From Streptomyces odontomachi (lineage in GTDB: Bacteria; Actinomycetota; Actinomycetes; Streptomycetales; Streptomycetaceae): DNA of 64,000 bases. How positions within the stretch are numbered: position 1 is the first letter of the stretch; every line of letters begins with the position of its first letter. The notes beneath the pieces were generated by a model. That model was not told where the DNA came from. It did no database searches and saw only the letters and a program-made list of their open reading frames with translations. A program made the translations under genes and the position numbers. This document shows, piece after piece, positions 57,214 to 64,000 of this stretch. The DNA lies in assembly GCF_024435355.1 (NCBI RefSeq), contig NZ_JAMJWG010000008.1, forward strand, positions 1-64,000, in the 5' to 3' direction.

Positions 57214-57984
57214 ATGAGACGCATCCGTACGGTCGGCATCGCCGCGCTCGCGACCACCGCGGCGCTGGGTGCCCTCACCGCTCCCGCGGGAGCCGAGGCG
57301 AGGACGCGTGCCGGGGACTGCGACTATCCGGCCCAGCAGCTTGACCTGACCGACTGGAAGGAGACCCTGCCCACCGGCTCGTCCGGCTCGCCGACCGAGA
57401 TCAAGCAGCCGGCGCTGAGCACGTACGCCGTCGACCCCTGGTTCACGGTCAACCCGGCCTGCACCGGCGTGCAGTTCCGAGCCGCGGTGAACGGCGTCAC
57501 CACCTCCGGTTCCAGCTACCCCCGCTCGGAACTGCGCGAGATGGCGGACAACGGCAGCTCCAACGCGAGCTGGTCGGCCACCTCCGGCACTCACACCATG
57601 GTCTTCCGCGAGGCCTTCAAGCACCTCCCCAACGACAAGTCGGAGGTCGTCGGGGCCCAGATACACGACGACTCCGACGACGTCACGGTCTTCCGTCTTG
57701 AGGGCAGCAACCTCTACGTCACCAAGGGCGACGACTCGCACTACAGGCTCGTCACCGACTCCTACGCCCTGAACACCGTCTACGAGGGCAAGTTCGTCGT
57801 CAGTGATGGCCAGATCAAGGTGTATTACAACGGCACGCTGGAGGCGACCATCGCGCACACCGGCGGCGGCAACTACTTCAAGGCGGGTGCCTACACCCAG
57901 GCCAACTGCGACAAGTCCGCCCCGTGCAGCGACTCCAACTACGGCGAGGTGCACATCTACAAACTCGACGTGACGCACGCGTAG
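57214..57984 (+). CDS. Secreted PL7 alginate-lyase-like protein
   Basis: 256 residues. Signal peptide MRRIRTVGIAALATTAALGA with cleavage after APAGA. The PL7 jelly-roll motifs are all present: YPRSELREM on strand SA3 (catalytic Arg), VVGAQIHDDSDD on SA5 (Gln and catalytic His), and YFKAGAYTQ on SA4 (catalytic Tyr). The enzyme would cleave alginate or polyuronates by beta-elimination outside the cell; QIH-type members tend to prefer polyguluronate. AGGAAGG precedes ATG 57214. It is followed 73 bp downstream by a CBM32-beta-helix protein with a similar start region, so both may act on uronic-acid polymers. Confidence 0.9.
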   Translation: MRRIRTVGIAALATTAALGALTAPAGAEARTRAGDCDYPAQQLDLTDWKETLPTGSSGSPTEIKQPALSTYAVDPWFTVNPACTGVQFRAAVNGVTTSGSSYPRSELREMADNGSSNASWSATSGTHTMVFREAFKHLPNDKSEVVGAQIHDDSDDVTVFRLEGSNLYVTKGDDSHYRLVTDSYALNTVYEGKFVVSDGQIKVYYNGTLEATIAHTGGGNYFKAGAYTQANCDKSAPCSDSNYGEVHIYKLDVTHA

Positions 57985-58057
57985 CCGCCGAGACGGCTGC
58001 CCTCCCCCAAAGGCTTCCCCCCAAGGGGACGTGTACGACATGACGAAAGGTGTACCA

Positions 58058-59350
58058 GTGAGACGCATTCTTACCGCCGCGCTGTGCGCGTGCGCGACGC
58101 TCGGCTCGGTGGCACTGCTCGGCCCATCGGCAACGGCGGCGACGCTGACGATCACCGCGGCGACGGCCAGCTCCGACGACGGCAACGGTCCGGCCAACGC
58201 GATCGACGGCGACCTGTCCACCCGGTGGTCCGGGGCCGGTGACGGTGTCTGGATCCGCTTCGACCTGGGCTCGGTCACCACCGTCGGCTCCCTGTCGCTG
58301 GCCTGGTACGACGGGGACGACCGGCGGTCGACGTTCGACGTCCAGCTGTCCCAGGACGGCTCGGAGTGGTCGACCGTGCTGTCCGGGGCGACCAGCAGCG
58401 GCACCACGAGCAGCCCGGAGACGTACGACTTCGCCGACGGCCCGGCCCGCTACGTGCGGGTCGTCGGGCACGGCAACTCCTCCTCCGACTCGTCCGAGTG
58501 GACCAGCATCACCGAGGCGACCGTGTCCGGACCCTCCGACGGTCCGCCGCCGACCACGCAGACTCCCGGCGTCGGCGGTGTGGCGACTCCGCCCGGCGCG
58601 ATCCTGGTGCCGGATCAGGACAGCGAGTACACGATCGACTCCGGTGGCACCGCGACCGCGCCCAAGGTCTACGACTGCCAGGGCAACACCATCCGCGGCG
58701 GCGTGGTGATCAAGGCCGACAACGTGGTGGTACAGAACTGCCGGGTGGACGCCGAGCAGCAGTACGGCATCTACTCGGACAACAACACCAACGTCACCAT
58801 CCAGAACAACGACATCAAGGGCGTCCAAGGCCCCGGCGACCTGAACGCCATCACGTTCTTCGGTGACGACACCAAGATCCTTTACAACACGGCCATCGAC
58901 TTCGTGACCGGCGACCCGGGCGACAGCCACACCGACTTCATCCAGACCTGGGTGTCAAGCTCGCACCCCACCGCCAGTGACGACGTGCAGATCCGCGGCA
59001 ACGAGGCCGTCGGCCCGGCGAACCCGGACCGCGACAACGGCGTTCCCAGCATCCACCAGTTCCTGATGGCCGAGGACTACGGCCGCGGCGGGAACTCGGG
59101 CGGCGACACCGACGGCATGAAGAACTGGATCGTCGCGGACAACAGGATCGGCGACAGCTGGAACCAGGCCATCAAGCTGGACGGGCCGGACGATGTGGCC
59201 ATCACCCGCAACTCCTTCGTGGGCTCCTCGGACAAGGTCATGGAGGTCACCGACGCCTCGACCGGCGTGCGGTTCTACAGCGACAACGAGGTCGGTGCGG
59301 ACTACGAGTCGGTCGGCATGACGGTCACCTCGGGCCCGGGGCCTGCCTGA
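58058..59350 (+). CDS. Secreted discoidin (CBM32) - right-handed beta-helix protein, probable polysaccharide lyase
   Basis: 430 residues. Signal peptide VRRILTAALCACATLGSVAL, cleaved after ATA. Residues about 30-155 are an F5/8-type C (CBM32) domain (ANAIDGDLSTRWSGAGDGVW, SEWTSITEATVSG). After a Pro/Thr linker, residues about 185-430 are a parallel beta-helix (NTIRGGVVIKADNVVVQNCR, VTIQNNDIKGVQGPGDLNAI, DSWNQAIKLDGPDDVAITRN) like pectate/alginate lyases or epimerases. Catalytic residues cannot be set by eye. GTG 58058 was chosen because aaaggtgtacca precedes it, the same leader as the PL7 gene (AAGGTGTACC), rather than GTG 58031 or ATG 58040. Confidence 0.8.
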   Translation: MRRILTAALCACATLGSVALLGPSATAATLTITAATASSDDGNGPANAIDGDLSTRWSGAGDGVWIRFDLGSVTTVGSLSLAWYDGDDRRSTFDVQLSQDGSEWSTVLSGATSSGTTSSPETYDFADGPARYVRVVGHGNSSSDSSEWTSITEATVSGPSDGPPPTTQTPGVGGVATPPGAILVPDQDSEYTIDSGGTATAPKVYDCQGNTIRGGVVIKADNVVVQNCRVDAEQQYGIYSDNNTNVTIQNNDIKGVQGPGDLNAITFFGDDTKILYNTAIDFVTGDPGDSHTDFIQTWVSSSHPTASDDVQIRGNEAVGPANPDRDNGVPSIHQFLMAEDYGRGGNSGGDTDGMKNWIVADNRIGDSWNQAIKLDGPDDVAITRNSFVGSSDKVMEVTDASTGVRFYSDNEVGADYESVGMTVTSGPGPA

Positions 59351-59387
59351 CAGCAACCCGGATCGGGAAGCCCGGACTGCGAAGCCG

Positions 59388-59424
59388 CGGGCGTCGGCTA
59401 CCGGCCACTCGCCGCCGACGCCCG
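59388..59424. terminator. Bidirectional terminator between the beta-helix gene and cbtA
   Basis: CGGGCGTCGGC (59388-59398) pairs perfectly with GCCGACGCCCG (59414-59424) around a 15-base loop in the gap between the convergent genes. Confidence 0.75.
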
Positions 59425-59455
59425 TGGCACCATCCGTACGGGAACGGGAAAGCGG

Positions 59456-60208
59456 TCAGGTCGAGGCCCCCACCGTCCCCCCGGACCGGGCCGTCGCCGG
59501 GCCTGGGTTCAGCTGCCGCTCCGCCAGCTCCCCGAAGAGCAGACCGAAGGCGCCCCATAGGACGCCCTGGATGCCCAGTGCGGACAGCCGGAAGCGCCAC
59601 AGCAAGGTGGCAGGGAAGTCCTTCGGCACCTCGTTGACGGCCGGCAGGAACGCGTAGGCCAGGCCGATGACCACGACGAAGCCGATCACCGCGACGACGG
59701 TCGCCCACCAGGTGCCCAGGCGGGGCGCGAGACGCTTGCCCAGGAGGGTGGCGGCGATCGTCAGGAGCAGGCTGAGCACCATCATCAGGAAGTACAGGCT
59801 CGTCCGCTTGCCGATGGTGTCGGGCTCGCCGACCGACGGCGGATTGGCCGGGTACTTCAGGAACGGGACCACGTAGACGGCCAGCAGCCCGCAGCCGGAC
59901 AGCAGCAGCGCGGTCGCCCGGGGACCGAAGCGGCCCACCCGGCCCAGCGCGAAGCAGTACGCGAGCGCGGCGATGCCTCCGAAGGCGACCCCGTAGACCA
60001 GGACACCCGTGGCGAGGCCGGCGGTGGACTGGAGGGAGCGGGAGACCACTTCCATCTCGTGCTCGTGGGAGTGGGCGTCCTCGAAGCCGATCGCGCGGTC
60101 GACGTTCGGCTCACCGAGGAAGTAGGCGGCGACGAGGGCGAGCAGGCCGGCCGTGAGGCCGGCCAGCATGCCCCGCACGAGGAGGTTTCTGACTCTTGCG
60201 GAGTTCAT
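59456..60208 (-). CDS. cbtA: Cobalt transporter subunit CbtA
   Basis: 250 residues with five predicted membrane helices, starting VRNLLVRGMLAGLTAGLLAL. A histidine-rich segment follows the first helix (FEDAHSHEHEMEVVSR), as in CbtA proteins where it probably binds cobalt. CbtA works with CbtB for cobalt uptake in organisms that make vitamin B12. ATG 60206-60208 follows a GGGGCG stretch. The gene lies 22 bp after cbtB in one transcript led by a cobalamin riboswitch, so B12 should repress cobalt import. Confidence 0.9.
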   Translation of the reverse strand: MNSARVRNLLVRGMLAGLTAGLLALVAAYFLGEPNVDRAIGFEDAHSHEHEMEVVSRSLQSTAGLATGVLVYGVAFGGIAALAYCFALGRVGRFGPRATALLLSGCGLLAVYVVPFLKYPANPPSVGEPDTIGKRTSLYFLMMVLSLLLTIAATLLGKRLAPRLGTWWATVVAVIGFVVVIGLAYAFLPAVNEVPKDFPATLLWRFRLSALGIQGVLWGAFGLLFGELAERQLNPGPATARSGGTVGAST

Positions 60209-60230
60209 GGCGGTGCGGCGCCCCTTGCCC

Positions 60231-60452
60231 TCAGTGGCAGGGGAAGCCGAGCAGGTGACGGGCGTCGTGCACCCACTCGTGGACGTCGGTGCCGCTGAAC
60301 ACGGAGGTGGCACCCTGCTCGGCACCGACGAAGTACAGCAGGACCAGCATCAGGACGCCGAAGAAGACCGCCCAGGGAGCTATCTCCTTGAGCGGCAGCT
60401 TGGCGGGAACGGCAGGCGTGGTGGCGGTCGACTCGGCGACGTGCTGCGCCAT
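60231..60452 (-). CDS. cbtB: Cobalt transporter subunit CbtB
   Basis: 73 residues with one membrane helix (APWAVFFGVLMLVLLYFVGA) and a short C-terminal tail rich in histidine (DVHEWVHDARHLLGFPCH), the cobalt-binding hallmark of CbtB. It pairs with CbtA, whose gene follows. CCTAAGGG-like AGGAGG lies just before ATG 60450-60452 on the reverse strand. The riboswitch lies directly upstream, as in other actinobacterial cbtBA units. Confidence 0.92.
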   Translation of the reverse strand: MAQHVAESTATTPAVPAKLPLKEIAPWAVFFGVLMLVLLYFVGAEQGATSVFSGTDVHEWVHDARHLLGFPCH

Positions 60453-60494
60453 GGCGGGGCCTCCTAAGGGATCTCGCGTCCCATCTCGGTGGTG

Positions 60495-60625
60495 CATTGC
60501 GACGGCCACGGGTCTGACTCGCGCGGCGCCTGAAAGGGCGTCCCGCATACAGTGGCGCGACCGTGCCGGATTCCCACCGGCTTCCGTCTCGCCGTCGTCG
60601 ATATCCCACCGACCGTACCGCGTGG
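60495..60625 (-). ncRNA. Cobalamin riboswitch of cbtBA
   Basis: On the reverse strand the leader of cbtB contains GGAAGCCGGTGGGAATCCGG, CACGGTCGCGCCACTGTATG and GAGTCAGACCCGTGGCCG, the conserved boxes of the B12 element, in correct order and spacing. It ends about 45 bases before the start codon, close enough to sequester the ribosome site. This is a textbook class I cobalamin riboswitch and the second in the window. Confidence 0.94.
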
Positions 60626-60739
60626 CGTGGGCCCGGCCAAGACCGTGTCCGGCTGGCGTGATCTTCCTCTCGGTGGACGGTACGACGTCCGAAGGCCCGC
60701 CGCCCTGATCCGCCCGAACCCGCTTCGTCACCCGCCCCG

Positions 60740-60768
60740 TTGACGCCCCCTCCCCCCGACGCTACCGT
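60740..60768 (+). promoter_or_regulatory. Promoter of the first GH76 gene
   Basis: TTGACG (60740-60745) and TACCGT (60763-60768) are 17 bp apart. The operator at 60771-60782 covers the predicted start at about 60775. The leader would be about 130 nt. Confidence 0.7.
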
Positions 60769-60770
60769 GC

Positions 60771-60782
60771 GAGAGCGCTCTC
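60771..60782. promoter_or_regulatory. LacI-type operator of the GH76 gene
   Basis: GAGAGCGCTCTC is a perfect 12-bp palindrome with the central CG of LacI-family operators, placed immediately after the -10 box. It shares GAGCGCTC with the CebR box at 9975 but has different outer bases, so another repressor is likely. Confidence 0.75.
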
Positions 60783-60904
60783 ACCCCCCATTCCCCCCAG
60801 CACCTCGGGTCCCACCGTCCCACCGGAGACCGGCCCCCTGCGGGGCACCTGGTGCCGGCCGGCGACGGCAGGTCCGAGGCCGTGGTCCAGGCAGGGAGGG
60901 CCTC

Positions 60905-62377
60905 ATGGCTCCCGTACCGAGACGCCGTGCCGTCCGGCGGCTGGTCGCAACGCTCGCGCTCGCGCTGTGCGCCGCCACCGTCACGCACCCCGCATCCGCC
61001 GCCGGTACCGCCACGGCGGCGACCGTCTGCAACACCTACTGCGACGCCCGCGATCCCGCCCTCTCCTCGGGCGACCGCGCACCGGTCACGACGACGATCT
61101 ACAGCCGGTCGATCGCGCTCCACTTCGACGACGGCGCCGCGATGGGCTGGGCCTCCATCGAGAACGGCAACGCCGGTGACGAGGTCTGGCTCGACCGGTC
61201 CTTCGACGGTGGCCGCACCTGGAGTTCGGGCAGCAAACTCGGCGACACCACGGTGCCCTCGGGGCAGCGGGGCTGGCGCACGCTTATGTACAACGTGGAC
61301 GACTGGAACAACCACGGCGTCGGCGCCCTGCGCGCCTGCGGCAAGGCCGGCGACCGCGACGAGATCGCCTGCACCCCGTGGGCCCGCACCACCTGGAACG
61401 CGGGCAACCGCCGCACCGCCGCGGCCACCGGTCTGATGACGCTCTACAACAACGGGACCGGCCTGTTCGACACGACCGGCTGGTGGAACTCGGCGAACGC
61501 CCTGACGGCCGTCATCGACAACATCCGCGTGACGGGCATGGGCAGTTACACGTACGCCATCGCCCGCACCTACGAGCAGAACCTGAACGCGCAGGGCGGC
61601 CAGTTCCGCAACGACTACATCGACGACACCGGCTGGTGGGGCCTGGCCTGGGTCGCCGCCTACGACGTGACCGGTGACAGCCGCTACCTGAGCACGGCAC
61701 GCGCGGACGCCGACTACATGGCCTCCTACTGGGACGGCACGTGCGGCGGCGGAGTGTGGTGGAGCACGGCGAAGACCTACAAGAACGCCATCGCCAACTC
61801 CCTGTACATCCAGCTCAACGCCGCGCTGCACAACCGGATCTCCGGCGACACGACCTACCTGGACCGGGCGCGCGCCGACTGGTCCTGGTTCCAGGGCACC
61901 GGCATGGTCAACTCCTCGCACCTGGTCAACGACGGCATCGACCTGTCCAGCTGCCGCAACAACAACGGCACGGTCTGGTCGTACAACCAGGGCGTGCTGC
62001 TCGGCGGCCTCACCGAGCTCTACAAGGCGACCGGTGACAGCGGGCTGCTCACCTCGGCGCGGCAGATCGCGGACGCGGCGACCTCCTCCTCGTCGCTCAA
62101 CACCTCCGACGGCATCCTGCGCGATCCCTGCGAGGACGGCGACTGCGGCGGCGACGGCCCGTCGTTCAAGGGCGCGCACGTGCGCGGCCTGGGCAAGCTC
62201 AACGCGGCGCTCTCCGACCATCCCTACAGCGGCTATCTGCAACGCCAGGCGGACCGCGCGTACGGAAGCGACCGGAACCCGCTCGACCAGTACGGGCTGC
62301 GCTGGTACGGCCCGCTGGACAAGGTGGACGCGGCACGCCAGCAGAGCGCACTGGACCTGCTCAACGCGGCTCCCTGA
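60905..62377 (+). CDS. Secreted GH76 alpha-1,6-mannanase-like enzyme with one N-terminal accessory domain
   Basis: 490 residues. Signal peptide VRRLVATLALALCAATVTHP, cleaved after ASA. Residues about 40-160 are an accessory domain (VCNTYCDARDPALSSGDRAP, IENGNAGDEVWLDRSFDGGR). The GH76 (alpha/alpha)6-barrel follows: RNDYIDDTGWWGLAWVAAYD carries the catalytic Asp-Asp pair, and CGGGVWWSTAKTYKNAIANS and NNNGTVWSYNQGVLLGGLTE are further family marks. GH76 enzymes cut alpha-1,6-mannan backbones, as in yeast or mycobacterial mannans. GGGAGGG precedes ATG 60905. A LacI-type operator and strong terminator make it a separate transcription unit. Confidence 0.9.
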   Translation: MAPVPRRRAVRRLVATLALALCAATVTHPASAAGTATAATVCNTYCDARDPALSSGDRAPVTTTIYSRSIALHFDDGAAMGWASIENGNAGDEVWLDRSFDGGRTWSSGSKLGDTTVPSGQRGWRTLMYNVDDWNNHGVGALRACGKAGDRDEIACTPWARTTWNAGNRRTAAATGLMTLYNNGTGLFDTTGWWNSANALTAVIDNIRVTGMGSYTYAIARTYEQNLNAQGGQFRNDYIDDTGWWGLAWVAAYDVTGDSRYLSTARADADYMASYWDGTCGGGVWWSTAKTYKNAIANSLYIQLNAALHNRISGDTTYLDRARADWSWFQGTGMVNSSHLVNDGIDLSSCRNNNGTVWSYNQGVLLGGLTELYKATGDSGLLTSARQIADAATSSSSLNTSDGILRDPCEDGDCGGDGPSFKGAHVRGLGKLNAALSDHPYSGYLQRQADRAYGSDRNPLDQYGLRWYGPLDKVDAARQQSALDLLNAAP

Positions 62378-62384
62378 CCACGCG

Positions 62385-62414
62385 CCCGGCGCGTGTCCCC
62401 CCGCACGCGCCGGG
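62385..62414 (+). terminator. Terminator between the two GH76 genes
   Basis: CCCGGCGCGTG (62385-62395) pairs perfectly with CACGCGCCGGG (62404-62414) around an 8-base loop, followed by cctttcg, 8 bp after the first GH76 stop. Confidence 0.85.
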
Positions 62415-62505
62415 CCTTTCGTACCGCCCGCGCGCCACCGCCCCCCTCTCCCACCACCGCCCCTCCCCCACCCCCGCACGGCCCCATGTAAAGGCGGACA
62501 TGTCA

Positions 62506-64000
62506 TGGCAGTACGGACACACCGCGTCCTCGGCGGGCTCCTGGCCCTGCTCCTCGCGCTGGCCGGCCTGGTCGCCCTCCCCACTCCGTCCCGGGCCGCG
62601 ACGGCGGTCTGCGCGCTGGCGTGCGACACCCTCGACCCGTCCCAGGCGCGTGCGGAGACGTTCCCGGTGGCGGACCGGAACATCAACGGCCGGGTGCTGC
62701 GGCTGCACGTCTCCACGCCCGACGACATGGCGTGGGCGAGCATCGACGCCGGTGTGCCCGGCGACGCGGTCTGGCTGGACCGGTCCTGGGACCGCGGCGC
62801 GACCTGGGAAGAGGTGCTCGGCAAGGCCACCGTGCCCAGCACGTGGACCGGCACGCGGACGCTGATGTACAACATCACCGACCCGGTCGGACACCGCCGC
62901 GGCTGGCTCCGGGCCTGCGGCGACGCCGCCGGTGTCACCTGCACCGACTGGTACCGCCCGACCGTCTGCGACGGCACGTCCTGCGACGGCGCCGACCCCG
63001 CCACCGCGGCCGGCGACGACCGTCCGGTGCCGTCGACCACCCTGTACGGGCGCACCATCAGCCTGCACATGGACCAGCAGAACGGCACGGCCTGGGGCGT
63101 CATCGAGAACGGCGGGGCGGGCGACGAGATCTGGCTCGACCGCTCCTGGGACGAGGGCGCCAGCTGGCCCGAGGGCTCCTCGCTGGGCCGCACCAGCGTG
63201 GCCTCCGGGGCGACCGGCACCCGGACGGCGTTGTTCGCCACCCGGGACCCGCAGGGTCTGCTCTTCGGCGGGGCGGTGCGGGCGTGCGGCCGCGAGGCGA
63301 GTCACCAGGAGGGCAGTTGCACGGCCTGGGCGCGGCCGGCCCCGACCCGGGCGCGTGCCGCGGCGGATGCGCTGATGGCGGCGTACCAGCCGTACGAGGG
63401 CTGGTGGCGCAGCAGCTGGTGGAACTCGGCCGTCGCGCTCACCTCGGTCATCGACTTCGCGCAGCGCACCGGACGGCACGACTACGACTGGGTGATCGCG
63501 CGCACCTTCGACGAGAACGACGGCGTCTTCCCCGCCGGCGGACGCAGTTCGGACCCGGTGGAGGGCCACTTCATCAGCCGTGCCATCGACGACGCGGGCT
63601 GGTGGGCCACCGCCTGGGTGGCCGCCTACGACTACACGCACGACCAGCGCTACCTGGACGAGGCGGTCACCATCACCGGCTACATCCACGACTACTGGGA
63701 CACCGGCACCTGTGGCGGCGGCGTCTGGTGGGACCGTGAGCGCACCTACAAGAACGCCGTGACCAACGGCCTGTACCTGTGGCTGACGACCGCACTGCAC
63801 CAGCGGATCTCCGGCGACACGGTGTGGGGCGAGCGGGCGACGACGGCGGCGAACTGGTACCTGAACAGCGGTCTGATCAACTCATCCGGGCTGGTCAACG
63901 ACGGTCTGACCGCCGGCTGCGGCAACAACGGGCAGACGGTGTGGAGCTACAACCAGGGCCTGGCGATCGGCGCCTTCACCCAGCTGTGGCGCACCACGGG
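62506..64000 (+). CDS. Secreted GH76 enzyme with duplicated N-terminal accessory domain (3' end outside window)
   Basis: 498 residues are visible; the gene runs off the right edge. Signal peptide VRTHRVLGGLLALLLALAGL with cleavage after PSRA. Two copies of the accessory domain seen once in the neighbour follow: about 32-145 (IDAGVPGDAVWLDRSWDRGA) and about 146-265 (IENGGAGDEIWLDRSWDEGA). The GH76 barrel then starts (WWRSSWWNSAVALTSVIDFA), with the Asp-Asp pair in ISRAIDDAGWWATAWVAAYD and CGGGVWWDRERTYKNAVTNG. ATG 62506 was chosen over ATG 62501, which is in another frame; AAAGGCGG lies upstream. It probably degrades a related alpha-mannan together with the first GH76. Confidence 0.88.

Noticed and set aside
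1..64000. Secondary-metabolite (PKS/NRPS) cluster
   Set aside because: No ketosynthase, condensation or carrier-protein domains; the P450s belong to the conservon and the adenylating enzyme to aromatic degradation.

Overview
The window is actinobacterial chromosome, almost certainly Streptomyces. Supporting signs are very high GC with strong third-position bias, many GTG starts and ATGA/GTGA gene overlaps, TTGACN-16/18-TANNNT promoters, a four-protein conservon (cvn) operon, WhiJ-like XRE/DUF397 genes, a cobalamin riboswitch in front of a class Ia ribonucleotide reductase, and many secreted polysaccharide-degrading enzymes carrying lectin or carbohydrate-binding modules. No rRNA, tRNA, CRISPR array, transposase or phage gene was seen.

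Layout. 1-3.3 kb: the end of an IcmA-type acyl-CoA mutase, then a reverse-strand pair of an SDR-DUF2867 gene (frameshifted) and a DNA photolyase. 3.5-15 kb: secreted glycan enzymes (GH127-LamG, a clan GH-A arabinofuranosidase-like enzyme with CBM2 under a CebR-type box, GH54-CBM13), an LCAT-like esterase, a PGRP amidase, an MFS exporter and a small gene broken by a palindromic repeat. 15.2-25 kb: an FAD monooxygenase, then a six-gene cluster for aerobic CoA-dependent breakdown of an ortho-substituted benzoate, most likely 2-aminobenzoate (SDR, RidA, aryl-CoA ligase, 2-aminobenzoyl-CoA monooxygenase/reductase, acyl-CoA dehydrogenase, enoyl-CoA hydratase). 25.2-35 kb: an orphan secreted protein and a rhamnogalacturonan-type pectin locus (cytoplasmic GH28, stand-alone LuxR-type HTH, ABC importer without its own ATPase, PL26-like lyase, DUF6250 protein). 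35-37.7 kb: two uncharacterised genes, then about 700 bp packed with palindromic repeats, including two 103-bp elements in inverted orientation. 37.7-45.8 kb: a PAS-GAF-SpoIIE phosphatase and, on the other strand, the conservon cvnA-B-C-D followed by a CYP157-like/CYP154-like P450 pair. 46.3-52.4 kb: a GH43-like enzyme with a seven-repeat propeller, then nrdAB behind two NrdR boxes and a B12 riboswitch. 52.4-57 kb: an accessory patch with two truncated regulator genes meeting at a scar, DUF397, DUF6879 and XRE/DUF5753 genes, a methyltransferase and a decayed methyltransferase. 57.2-64 kb: alginate-lyase-like PL7, a CBM32-beta-helix protein, cbtBA (cobalt uptake) under a second B12 riboswitch, and two GH76 enzymes, the second cut by the window edge.

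Themes. Vitamin B12 recurs: the mutase at the left edge uses it, and riboswitches govern nrdAB and cbtBA. Plant and microbial polysaccharide use dominates the rest; individual enzyme genes carry distinct LacI-family-like palindromes (CebR-type, TGAAATCGATTTCA, GAGAGCGCTCTC), yet no LacI-type regulator gene lies in the window. The candidates that most deserve follow-up are the paired 103-bp elements at 37.2-37.5 kb, the shared operator motif in the 2-aminobenzoate cluster, and the unusual N-terminal domain that is single in one GH76 enzyme and duplicated in its neighbour.
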